Source: an uncultured Chthoniobacterales bacterium (GTDB taxonomy: Bacteria; Verrucomicrobiota; Verrucomicrobiia; Chthoniobacterales; UBA10450). From it: a DNA stretch of 59,553 bases. How positions within the stretch are numbered: the stretch's first letter is position 1; every line of letters starts with the position of its first letter. The stretch spans positions 1 to 59,553 of the forward strand of contig CADCTA010000031.1 in the NCBI GenBank assembly GCA_902805675.1. Direction: 5' to 3'. Made by a program: the position numbers and the translations under genes. The notes beneath the pieces were generated by a model. The model was not told the origin of the DNA and did no database searches. It saw only the letters and a program-made list of their open reading frames with translations. Shown in pieces: positions 8,412 through 16,917 of this stretch.

Positions 8412-9209
8412 TTACGGCGCTGTCGCTGCGACGGCGGGCGCAGCATTGTGCCGCCGCAGAAACTCGTCCGCGAGCGCGCGGTAAGCCCGGGCACCGACAC
8501 CGGAGGGATCGTATTCGAGAACAGATTGCCCGAAGCTCGGCGCCTCACTTAGCCGGACGCTGCGCGGAATCACCGTCTCGTAGAGCCGCTCTGCGAAATG
8601 CTCGCGCACCTCTGCGACGACCTGTCCGCTCAGCTTGGTGCGGCTGTCGAACATCGTCATCACGATGCCGGCAATCTCGATGTGATCGTTCGCGCCGGAA
8701 TCGCGCACTTGCTGCACCACGCGCACGATCTTGACCAATCCCTCCAGCGCGAAGAACTCGCACTGGATTGGTGTCAGCAGCTCGTCGGCAGCGGCGAGTG
8801 CATTCGTCATCAGGATGCCTAACGACGGCGGGCAATCGAGGAGGATAAAATCGAAAGTGTTGTCTTCGCGGAACGGCTGGAGGGTTTTCGCCAGGCGAGT
8901 GAGATGATCGGGTCCGCGCGCGATCTCAATCTCTGCACCTGCGAGGTCGAGATCCGCCGGGATGATGAACATTCCTTGAAGCCGAGTCGGCAGCACCTTC
9001 TCGACGATGGAAGCTTCGCCGAGGAGCGGCTCGTAAAGACTTTCTCCCTCGAGCTCCTGCAAGCCAAACGAGCTGGTGGCGTTGCCTTGCGGGTCAAGGT
9101 CGACCAGCAGGATGCGGTGGCCACGTTCTGCGAGCGCGCAGCCGAGATTCACCGCGGTTGTCGTTTTGCCGACGCCGCCTTTCTGGTTTGCGATCGCGAT
9201 GATCTTCAT
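8412..9209 (-). CDS. parA: ParA/Soj-family ATPase
   Basis: 265 residues, starting MKIIAIANQKGGVGKTTTAV. The deviant Walker A motif KGGVGKTT (10-17), the Walker A' region VDLDPQGNATSS (38-49) and Walker B FILLDCPPSLG are all intact, with the usual C-terminal SVRLSEAPSFGQS segment of chromosomal ParA proteins. These ATPases form dynamic DNA-bound gradients that move chromosomes or protein cargo. Start chosen at 9209: this ATG overlaps the stop of the upstream dehydratase-like gene by four bases (ATGA), so the two are probably translationally coupled; the frame extends further upstream but that part is the dehydratase gene in another frame. No parB is adjacent. Confidence 0.93.
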   Translation of the reverse strand: MKIIAIANQKGGVGKTTTAVNLGCALAERGHRILLVDLDPQGNATSSFGLQELEGESLYEPLLGEASIVEKVLPTRLQGMFIIPADLDLAGAEIEIARGPDHLTRLAKTLQPFREDNTFDFILLDCPPSLGILMTNALAAADELLTPIQCEFFALEGLVKIVRVVQQVRDSGANDHIEIAGIVMTMFDSRTKLSGQVVAEVREHFAERLYETVIPRSVRLSEAPSFGQSVLEYDPSGVGARAYRALADEFLRRHNAAPAVAATAP

Positions 9210-11629
9210 GAGCGCGGAACGATCTGCGTCCGAAGCTCGAAGGTGCGGCGGCCATCGGCTTCGTGCCACATCAGATGCTCGGGATCGGGCAGCATCTCCG
9301 TGACCTCCAGCTCGCCGGCCTTGTTGAGCCAGCGGTGGAAGATCTCGAGCGAGAGGTAACTCTCCAAGTCGATGAAGACCGGCTTGGTGTCCTTGTCGCG
9401 GTTCTCGGCTCCGCTGCGGCGCAACGCCTGCTCGGTCGGCCGGATGTAGACGTAGCGTGGCCACTCCTTGGCGCCGCGGAGTTTCTCGATCGCGAGGACG
9501 AGCTCGCGAGACACGCCGGTGTAGTTGCCGGGCGCGAGCTCCTCGAACGCCACCGTCCACGTGCGGCGTTGCACGACTGCATTGCCGCAGCAAAGCCTTG
9601 GCATATGGCCCGGGCGGCCAAACTGAAACGGGTGAAAGCCCAGTGGGATAACCCAGGCGCGCGCGAACGATCCGAGATGTTCGCGTGAGTCGCGGCGCCG
9701 TACGCAGACGTCGCCAGTTTCATCGGCGACGTAAACTTCCGCGTCGGCTGGATTCACGCGGCGCCACTTCGGATTCGCCCGCTCGGGTGCGACGAACGTC
9801 GTCAGCTCCGGCAGGACGTCCATCAGGCGCACGGCAGTGTGCGCGGTGAAATCGGCGGCAAAGAAGCCGTAGTGCATGCCCGGGCGGCCGAAGGTGGTGC
9901 TGGCGAGCGCGCGCGACAGCTCCGCCGGGTCCGGGCAGCTCCAATAGAGCGCGTGATGCATCATGGCGACGGGCGGGTGCAACTCGCTCACGACCCAACG
10001 GTAGTCGCCACGCTCGACGGCTTCGATCGACGCCGCCGAGATCTGGAGGTCGGCCGACGGATAGGTGTATTCGTCGAAGCTCGGGAAATCGAAGTTGCGT
10101 CGCACGAACGCACAATCGTCGGCCGTCAGCTGCCATTCCGCAGCTTCGGGGCGATCGCGCAGCATCGCGCGAAAACCCGCTTTCACCTCCTGAAACGCGA
10201 TCACGGCAAGCGCCACCATGCCGTGGCCCGTGAGCGGCAGCCGGTTCGCGGCGCAATGCTGCAGGAATGTGGGCAACGAGACACTGCCGTTCTCGACCGG
10301 CGCCGTCTGTAACAGCCCGCGCAATCCTTCCGCGACCCGGCTGGCGACAAACGCGTAGGTGTCGCGCCAGAGATTCAGCCACGGCTCGATGTCCTGCGCG
10401 AGGCTGTCCGTCATCTCCCCGTTGATGCTGAACCGGACGTCGCGGAAACACTCCTCGGCGATCGGGTTCGCCGCGGCATAAAGCGATCGTTGCACCGTGT
10501 GGCGAGCGCCCAGGGCGTCGAGCTGTGATCTCGCGCTCGCCATCAGCGCGGAACGCGAGATTGCGTCCGATGACTGCGCGAAAGTTTCGGCCACTAACGC
10601 GACGGCTCCGGCGCGCGCCCTCCAAGCGGTCCGCTCTGGCGAATCTTCCCAGCCACCGATGTCGTCGAGTAACACCTGGAACGCGTGCGATTCCAGCGCG
10701 GGCACTTCAACTTCCCACCGGATCACGTGATCGTTCGCGAGTTGCTCCAGAAGGCTTTCGGTGGTCCCCATGGAAACGGCTCGCGTCTCTCCGGTGCAAC
10801 GGCGGACCACGTCGAGAGCCTCGTCGCTCAACGCGATGCGTTGATTCCCAGAAAGCACAAATTCATTGCCCTCGAGCCTGCCATTCGGATTGAGGCGTGG
10901 CGCCAATTGCATACGGACGGTGCGGTCGGCGTTGATCGCGGCGGCGAGTGCATGCGCGGCCCAACGCTCGACGAACGCCTCCCGGCGCGTGATCCCCGGC
11001 GCTGGTTCCAGCGATAGCATCCGGCCGCCGGAAGAGACTGTGCCCCACCCGGACGGTCCGAATTCGCTGAAGGTGTCGTTTTTCGCACAAACACGCTGGA
11101 GATAGAGAAGAAGATGACGCTCACGCTCTCGCGCCCGCGCATTGCGCGGCGGGGCGGTGCCGTTGGTGCCGCTCGTCGCCTCGAGCAACTCGTGCACTCG
11201 CTCTCCGAAGCTGCCAGCGCCGAAGACGAGGTAAGCGGGCAAAACGGCCGCGGTGGTATCGAGTAAAGCGCGCCTGCTCGCATCCAGCTCGCGTCGCAGC
11301 GTTTCCTCCATCCGCTGCTCCGTCTCCGCGACAGCTGCAGCGGCGCGAGTAAACACCAGCATCTCCTCCGGATGCGGCGGGCCAAAGGCGATGGCCGCGT
11401 GCGATTTCAATGTCGCCCGGTAGGCGCGCGATGCCTCTCCGGAAAGGCCGCTTTCCCGCGTGCCGAGGAGACGCTCGGCTGATTGCTTTGCCGCAGCGAG
11501 CGCGGCCTGCTCACCCAGTAGCTGCCGCGCAAGCATCGCTGTCTCGCGCGTTCCAAACCGCTCGAGCAGATCGAACGGCACCCCGGCCGAGCGAATTAGA
11601 AAAAGCGGCGCGACCTGATAACTCGACAC
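9206..11629 (-). CDS. lantibiotic dehydratase-like (LanB family) protein
   Basis: 807 residues, shorter than typical full LanB proteins (about 1000). Family features: the N-terminal segment KNDTFSEFGPSGWGTV (about 188-203), which corresponds to the conserved Ser/Pro-Phe-Gly region of LanB, and a C-terminal part with WPRYVYIRP...KPVFIDLESY (about 720-765) like the end of LanB glutamylation domains. True LanBs use glutamyl-tRNA to dehydrate Ser/Thr in a precursor peptide. No LanC cyclase, SpaB elimination gene, transporter or precursor peptide is recognisable nearby. The stop overlaps the parA start by 4 bp; a REC-kinase gene ends 97 bp upstream on the same strand. Activity and substrate are unknown. 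Confidence 0.75.
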   Translation of the reverse strand: MSSYQVAPLFLIRSAGVPFDLLERFGTRETAMLARQLLGEQAALAAAKQSAERLLGTRESGLSGEASRAYRATLKSHAAIAFGPPHPEEMLVFTRAAAAVAETEQRMEETLRRELDASRRALLDTTAAVLPAYLVFGAGSFGERVHELLEATSGTNGTAPPRNARARERERHLLLYLQRVCAKNDTFSEFGPSGWGTVSSGGRMLSLEPAPGITRREAFVERWAAHALAAAINADRTVRMQLAPRLNPNGRLEGNEFVLSGNQRIALSDEALDVVRRCTGETRAVSMGTTESLLEQLANDHVIRWEVEVPALESHAFQVLLDDIGGWEDSPERTAWRARAGAVALVAETFAQSSDAISRSALMASARSQLDALGARHTVQRSLYAAANPIAEECFRDVRFSINGEMTDSLAQDIEPWLNLWRDTYAFVASRVAEGLRGLLQTAPVENGSVSLPTFLQHCAANRLPLTGHGMVALAVIAFQEVKAGFRAMLRDRPEAAEWQLTADDCAFVRRNFDFPSFDEYTYPSADLQISAASIEAVERGDYRWVVSELHPPVAMMHHALYWSCPDPAELSRALASTTFGRPGMHYGFFAADFTAHTAVRLMDVLPELTTFVAPERANPKWRRVNPADAEVYVADETGDVCVRRRDSREHLGSFARAWVIPLGFHPFQFGRPGHMPRLCCGNAVVQRRTWTVAFEELAPGNYTGVSRELVLAIEKLRGAKEWPRYVYIRPTEQALRRSGAENRDKDTKPVFIDLESYLSLEIFHRWLNKAGELEVTEMLPDPEHLMWHEADGRRTFELRTQIVPRS

Positions 11630-11726
11630 CGCGTCAGCAAAGCCAAAGCAGTACAGGGTGACAAGTTAAACTCCGGAAACGCAGCGATACCGCTTTGTCG
11701 GCCAGCCGCCAGGTGGCTGCCCTGCG

Positions 11727-12878
11727 CTACTTGCTAGCCAGCGGGAGACGGATCGTGAAGGTGGTGCCGACTTCGGGCGTGCTGTCGACCTTGATCGAGC
11801 CGTTGTGATCTTCCACCACCTTTTTGGTGATGTAGAGGCCGAGGCCGGTGCCGCTCTTGTGCTGCTTGGTCGTAAAATAGGGCTCAAAGATCTTCGGGAT
11901 CTGCGCGGCTGTCATGCCTGTGCCGGTGTCTTCGACGCGGACATCGACGTAGAAATCGCCGCGCGTACAACTGATGGTGACTTTCCCCTTCTTCTCCGCC
12001 GAAGCCTGCACGGCGTTGATGATCACATTCTGAATCGCGCGGGTTACCTGCACCCCCTCGCCCATCAGCGTGCAGGGATCCTCGGAGATATCGACGATGA
12101 GTTCCACGCCGTTGCCCGTCGCGATGGAGCCAATGCCTTTCACCACTTCGCGCACGATGGCAGAGACCGAAATCGGCTTGTGCGGCGCTGCTTCCACGCT
12201 GCCGTAGCTTTGCCACATGGTCAGCAACTCGCGGCAAAGCCGGACGTTCTGCTCGATGATATTCAGCTCCTTGGCCGACGTTGGGCTCTCAGTGCCGGGC
12301 GCTTTTTCCTGCTGTTCGAGCTTCTTCGCGAGCAGCTGCACGTAGCCCCAGACAATGGTGAGCGGGTTCCCGAGATCGTGGACGAATTCCGCTGAGGCCT
12401 GGCCCAACGAGGCGAGCCTTTCCTTCTGCGCGAGTTCTTTCAGGAGGCGATTGTTCAACTCCCTGATCTCAGCGGCGGCGTGCTCCCCGGTGCGTTGGAC
12501 GCGGGTGCGCTCAACGTTGCGGCTGATGACGTCGCGCATTTCGCGGGCGTCGAAAGGCTTGCTGATGTAGTCATTCGCCCCCAGCCGGAGGGCCTCCTGC
12601 GCCGTCTCCAGCGCGCCGAAGCCAGTCAGCATGATCACGGCGACGTGCGGATCGATTTCACGGATCCGGCGCAAGCCATCGATGCCGTTTGTCCCCGGCA
12701 TCCGGATGTCGCTGATGACTGCGTCGGGGTGCTTCTCCTGCAGGATTTTGATGCCCGCTTCCACCGACGAGGCGGTGTGAACCTGATAGTTCGGCTTGAG
12801 CAGCATCCGCAGGCTTTCACGCGGACCCATCTCGTCGTCGATGACGAGAACCTGGGGGAGATCGGGGCTTATCGTCAT
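11727..12878 (-). CDS. hybrid response regulator-histidine kinase
   Basis: 383 residues. A receiver domain comes first (1-125; acidic pair DD14-15, phosphoacceptor D57 in SDIRMPG, K107), then a dimerisation/phosphoacceptor helix with H167 in EFVHDLGNPL (the residue after His is Asp instead of the usual Glu), an Asn box (NVIINAVQA) and a HATPase domain with DTGTGM and GTGLGLYI boxes. No membrane segment, so it is a cytoplasmic REC-HK relay protein. It lies on the minus strand ahead of the lanB-like and parA genes and is divergent from the ketosynthase operon. Its input must be a separate kinase, possibly one of those at 14.4-18.9 kb (inference). Confidence 0.9.
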   Translation of the reverse strand: MTISPDLPQVLVIDDEMGPRESLRMLLKPNYQVHTASSVEAGIKILQEKHPDAVISDIRMPGTNGIDGLRRIREIDPHVAVIMLTGFGALETAQEALRLGANDYISKPFDAREMRDVISRNVERTRVQRTGEHAAAEIRELNNRLLKELAQKERLASLGQASAEFVHDLGNPLTIVWGYVQLLAKKLEQQEKAPGTESPTSAKELNIIEQNVRLCRELLTMWQSYGSVEAAPHKPISVSAIVREVVKGIGSIATGNGVELIVDISEDPCTLMGEGVQVTRAIQNVIINAVQASAEKKGKVTISCTRGDFYVDVRVEDTGTGMTAAQIPKIFEPYFTTKQHKSGTGLGLYITKKVVEDHNGSIKVDSTPEVGTTFTIRLPLASK

Positions 12879-13080
12879 GTGTCTGGCGCATCGATTGTGA
12901 AGCTAAGACTGTGCCGCTCGACCGGAGCGAGGCAGCCCGTGCAAAGCACAGGTGATGCGAAGGTTCTTCTTAGGTTCGTGCGAGAATCCACAAACGACCG
13001 CCTTACACAAGATGGAACTTGTGAATAACTCGAAACTTTGATCAATAGCGGGAGCGCGGCTCCTCCGTAGAAACGTAATG

Positions 13081-13097
13081 ACTACAACTAATGTAGT
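13081..13097. promoter_or_regulatory. inverted repeat in the divergent promoter region
   Basis: ACTACA (13081-13086) and TGTAGT (13092-13097) flank 5 nt in an unusually A/T-rich stretch 45 bp upstream of the ketosynthase start. It is shaped like an operator half-site pair. The 263-bp intergenic region must hold promoters for both divergent units, but I see no convincing -35/-10 pair. Confidence 0.3.
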
Positions 13098-13141
13098 GGT
13101 TAGAATTCTAGTCGGGCGGCGGCAATCCCCCTTCCCCCACT

Positions 13142-14386
13142 ATGCGTAGAAGAAATCGCGTTGTTGTTACCGGCATGGGCGTGCTCGCGCCGAACGGCAC
13201 TGGATTGAAAGCTTTTTGGGACTCGTTGCTTGGCGCGCGCAGCGGGATCGGACCGATCACGTTGTTCGATGCGACGGGGTACAAAAGCCGCATCGCGGGC
13301 GAGGTAAAAGGATTCGATCCGCTCGATTATATCGATGCGGAACTTAAACCTAAGCGAATGGCACGCCATACGCAGTTAGCATATGCCGCGACGATGATGG
13401 CCTTAAAAGATGCGGGCATGGACCTGAACAATCTGGATCTGCCCAGTCCCACCCCCGTTGTCATGGGCGTCAGCATGAACGCGATGGATGTCGTAGAGCG
13501 TGCGTTCCACGCCGTGCAGAACATCAGTCCCAATCGCGCGGCTCCTACCACATCGGCGGCTTCGATCCCACAGGCGGCTGCGAACGTGATTGCCGACAAG
13601 CTCGGGTCCTGTGCCAATGCAGCGACCGTTTCGTCGGCTTGCCCGTCCGGATTGGACGCGATCGCGGACGCGGCGGACATGATCCGCTCGGGCGAAGCAG
13701 AGCTTGCGATTTGCGGAGGCACCGATGCCCCGATCACCCCGCTCGTCATGGCGAGCTTCATCGCCAGCGGCTTGAGTTCCGAGCGCAATAGCGATCCAGA
13801 ACGCGCCAGCCGTCCGTTCGACGTCGATCGAGACTCCGGTGTGATCTCGGAGGGTGCCGCTGTACTAATACTGGAGAACCTGGAGCGTGCCGAAGCGCGC
13901 GGAGCGCGCATCTACATGGAGATTTCCGGCTATGGGAAGCAGCGCGATCGCAATCATGACGAACCGGGCTCCGGCCTCGAAGACTCGATGAAGATCGCGC
14001 TCGCCAATGCCGGCTGGACGCTCGACGACGTCGATTACATCTCCGCCTACGGTCCCGGGCACCCGGTGCTCGACACTGCCGAAATCACTGTCGTCAAGCG
14101 CCTCTTCGGCGCACGCGCTAATACGGTCCCGATCAACTCGATTAAAGGCGCAACCGGTAACGCCCTTGCCGCCGGCGGTCCGTTTCAGGTCGTCGCCTCG
14201 GGCCTGACAATCCGCGACCAGCTTATTCCTCCCACGACGAACTGCGACGAGCTCGACCCCACGTGTGACCTCGATGTGGTGCAATGGAAGCCGCGCAGTG
14301 CGAAGATCGATCACGTGCTGATCAACGTGCGGGGACTCGGAGGCGGTGCGAGCACCATGGTGGTGAACCGCGTGGGCGCCCGATGA
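13142..14386 (+). CDS. FabF-like ketosynthase with replaced catalytic histidines
   Basis: 414 residues aligning along the whole length of FabF (beta-ketoacyl-ACP synthase II), from VVVTGMGVLAPNG (7-19) to the C-terminal Gly loop. The acyl-accepting Cys is kept (C167 in SSACPSG), as is the Lys K335. The first catalytic His of the NAHGTGTP motif is Tyr303 (SAYGPGHP) and the second, in KSMTGH, is Asn340 (KGATGN). The gating loop GFGG reads RGLGG. Thus the thiolation residue survives but the decarboxylation pair is gone, which argues against ordinary chain elongation. The stop overlaps the next kinase start by 4 bp (ATGA at 14383-14386), so they are co-translated. Role open: acyl transfer, acyl-thioester sensing or a modified condensation. 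Confidence 0.88.
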   Translation: MRRRNRVVVTGMGVLAPNGTGLKAFWDSLLGARSGIGPITLFDATGYKSRIAGEVKGFDPLDYIDAELKPKRMARHTQLAYAATMMALKDAGMDLNNLDLPSPTPVVMGVSMNAMDVVERAFHAVQNISPNRAAPTTSAASIPQAAANVIADKLGSCANAATVSSACPSGLDAIADAADMIRSGEAELAICGGTDAPITPLVMASFIASGLSSERNSDPERASRPFDVDRDSGVISEGAAVLILENLERAEARGARIYMEISGYGKQRDRNHDEPGSGLEDSMKIALANAGWTLDDVDYISAYGPGHPVLDTAEITVVKRLFGARANTVPINSIKGATGNALAAGGPFQVVASGLTIRDQLIPPTTNCDELDPTCDLDVVQWKPRSAKIDHVLINVRGLGGGASTMVVNRVGAR

Positions 14387-16917
14387 ACAGCGCCACAGCG
14401 CCAACGCTCGCCGCGATCGTCCTCCAGATCGGGCTGGGCCTCGGAGTGTTCCAAGCGAACCCTCGACGGCGCTCCAACCAGTGCTTTCTGCTGTTGTCGG
14501 TGGTCATTGCCACCTGGCTTTCGTGCGTCTACGGCGCGCTGCAGAGCACGACGGCTGAGTCGGCCGCGTTTTATATCCGTGAGGCGTCTGCCGCCGGATC
14601 GCTCATCCTCACCGTTTTCAACCTCCTGCGTCTTTCGATTCGCAATGAAGGGCACAGCTGGCTTCAGCTACTGCGCCAGTCCTGGCTGTGGGTCGCCTGC
14701 GGGCTGGGCATTGTACTCCTCTGCCAGACCGATTTCTTTTTGCACGGCACCCATTTTTCGCAGCCTACCGGCACCGGAATCCCGACGGCGGTGCCTGACT
14801 ATGGCAACGGCGCGTTCGTGTTTGTCGTTTACTTCGTGGTCTGCGGGCTCGCCATCATCATCAATTATGCGCGCGACGTGAAGCTGACCGCCGGGCGTCA
14901 GCAAACGGAGCTCTCCTTTATCCTGGTCGGGGCAGTCGTCACGTTGAGCACGCTCCTGCTGGCCTCCACGCTCGGACTGTTCATCGATCGATCACGGCTC
15001 GTCTGGTTTGCGCCATTCCGCATCGTTCTCTTCAGCCTGATCATCGCCTACGGGATCGCCACGCGGAAGATCATGGAGGTCGGCCTCTTCCTGCGTCGCG
15101 GGATGTCTTACTTTGTCCTCACGGCGTATCTGGTTGCTTTATACCTGGTGGTTTGGTGGCTCGTCAGCACCGTGTTCGACCCGGTGCTGGACGATGACGC
15201 CGGGGCTTTTGCCCACGTCTGCGCGGCTGTGATCATCGCTTTCGCGATGGCTCCTGCGCGGGGCTTATCGCAACGGTTCGCCGACCGGCTCTTCCTCAAC
15301 ACAGGCCGCCTCGATTTCCGCTCCACCGTCAGCCAGGCCGCGGCGATCTTGAAGTCGGTCACAACGCTCCCGGACCTCCTGGCGCGCTTTGCCCGCACGA
15401 TCGGCGAGGCGGTTGGCTCCGACCGCGTGATCATCCTGCTGCCAGACCGGGGGCGCTACTGTCAGCAGTACCCGGTTCGCACCCCGGAATACGGACACTC
15501 GTTGCTCGACCTGACGAAGGAAGAGCCGATCATCCGCTATCTTGAAAGCCGCCCCGAGCCGATCGTGCTGGAGGAACTCCATCGCGTGCGGCTCACGCCG
15601 GAGCTGGAGAACGTGCGGGCGCAGATGCAAAGCTTGAAGCTCGCCGTTGCGATGCCGATTTTCGCTCGTGAGCACCTTGCCGGCGTCATGCTCCTCGGCC
15701 GGCGCCATTCCGGCCGGATCTACGGCAGCGATGAACAGAATGCGCTGCAAGTGCTCTGCGGACAGCTGGCCGTCGCGATCGAGAACGCGGAGCTGTTCAC
15801 CGAAGTTCAAAACGCCAAGATCTACAACGAGACGCTACTCGAGAACCTGACGACGGGCGTCATCGCGGCCGGCGGCGACGGTCGCATCACTGTGTTCAAT
15901 CGAGAGGCCGAGCAGATCACCGGTCTGGTCGCCAGCACAGTCCTCGAGCAGCCGATCGATCAGCTTCCATCTGATCTGCGCGATACGCTTCGCGTGACCC
16001 TCGCGACCGGAGAACGCCAGGAAAACGGCGAGGTTCGGTTGGGCGCAGGCGAACAAGAGGTCGTAGCTCGCTTGAGCAGTTCAGTCTTCCATGGCGAGGA
16101 TGGCCAGCGACTCGGTGCGCTGATGGTGCTCACCGATATCACTGCAGTGAAGCGCCTCGAAGCGCAGATCCGGCGCAGCGATCGTCTGGCGAGCCTCGGC
16201 ACACTCTCGGCAGGCATGGCCCACGAGATCAAGAACCCGCTCGTCTCGATCAAGACCTTCACGCAACTACTGCCGGAGCGTTACCAGGATTCCGAGTTCC
16301 GCGAGACCTTCTCGAATTTGATCGGCCACGAGATCGACCGCATCGATTCGCTCGTGAACCAGCTCCTGCGTTTCGCTCGACCGGCCAAGCCGCTCCTCAA
16401 GCCGATGCACGTGCACGAGGTCCTCGAGAAGTCGCTCATGCTCGTCGGCCACCGACTCTACCAAAAGGAGATCAAGCTCACCCGCTCGTGGGATGCCGAG
16501 GTCGACACGATCCGCGCCGACGCTGACCAGCTCGAGCAGGTGTTCCTGAACTTCTTCCTCAACGCCATGGATGCGATGCAACATGGCGGCGAGCTCGCCG
16601 TCGTGACGCAGATCCGCTCGGTCGATAACTGGGTCGGCAACATCGGGACCATGAACGGCGATCCCACTCATGAAGTGCTCGTCATCACGATCCGCGACGA
16701 CGGCGAAGGCATCAGCGAAGAACACGTCGCGCACGTATTCGATCCGTTCTTCACCACGAAAGATTACGGCACTGGCCTTGGCTTGTCCGTGGTGCACGGC
16801 ATCATCCAGGAGCACGGCGGGCAAATCGAAGTCGAGAGCGAGTTGGCCCGTGGCACTGCTTTCCACATCACGTTGCCGCTCGTGCGCTTCAACGAAAACG
16901 AGGTGGCCGCTGCATGA
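14383..16917 (+). CDS. membrane histidine kinase (multi-TM, GAF, PAS, HisKA, HATPase)
   Basis: 844 residues. The N-terminal 310 residues hold about eight or nine hydrophobic helices (first at 5-20), in the manner of 7TM-sensor kinases such as PrsK-like proteins. Then a GAF domain (about 345-495), a PAS domain (about 505-615), a phosphoacceptor helix with His near 612 in SAGMAHEIKNPLVSIKTF, an Asn box NFFLNAMDAM and HATPase boxes DDGEGIS and GTGLGLSV. Start is the ATG at 14383, overlapping the ketosynthase stop; the frame is open upstream but only through the other gene. The stop overlaps the next kinase start by 4 bp. It probably senses a membrane or lipid-linked signal (inference). Confidence 0.9.
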   Translation: MNSATAPTLAAIVLQIGLGLGVFQANPRRRSNQCFLLLSVVIATWLSCVYGALQSTTAESAAFYIREASAAGSLILTVFNLLRLSIRNEGHSWLQLLRQSWLWVACGLGIVLLCQTDFFLHGTHFSQPTGTGIPTAVPDYGNGAFVFVVYFVVCGLAIIINYARDVKLTAGRQQTELSFILVGAVVTLSTLLLASTLGLFIDRSRLVWFAPFRIVLFSLIIAYGIATRKIMEVGLFLRRGMSYFVLTAYLVALYLVVWWLVSTVFDPVLDDDAGAFAHVCAAVIIAFAMAPARGLSQRFADRLFLNTGRLDFRSTVSQAAAILKSVTTLPDLLARFARTIGEAVGSDRVIILLPDRGRYCQQYPVRTPEYGHSLLDLTKEEPIIRYLESRPEPIVLEELHRVRLTPELENVRAQMQSLKLAVAMPIFAREHLAGVMLLGRRHSGRIYGSDEQNALQVLCGQLAVAIENAELFTEVQNAKIYNETLLENLTTGVIAAGGDGRITVFNREAEQITGLVASTVLEQPIDQLPSDLRDTLRVTLATGERQENGEVRLGAGEQEVVARLSSSVFHGEDGQRLGALMVLTDITAVKRLEAQIRRSDRLASLGTLSAGMAHEIKNPLVSIKTFTQLLPERYQDSEFRETFSNLIGHEIDRIDSLVNQLLRFARPAKPLLKPMHVHEVLEKSLMLVGHRLYQKEIKLTRSWDAEVDTIRADADQLEQVFLNFFLNAMDAMQHGGELAVVTQIRSVDNWVGNIGTMNGDPTHEVLVITIRDDGEGISEEHVAHVFDPFFTTKDYGTGLGLSVVHGIIQEHGGQIEVESELARGTAFHITLPLVRFNENEVAAA

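Noticed and set aside
9210..9593. N-terminal extension of parA
   Set aside because: The extension is the dehydratase gene read in another frame; the ParA fold starts at the ATG at 9209 with its Walker motif near the N-terminus.
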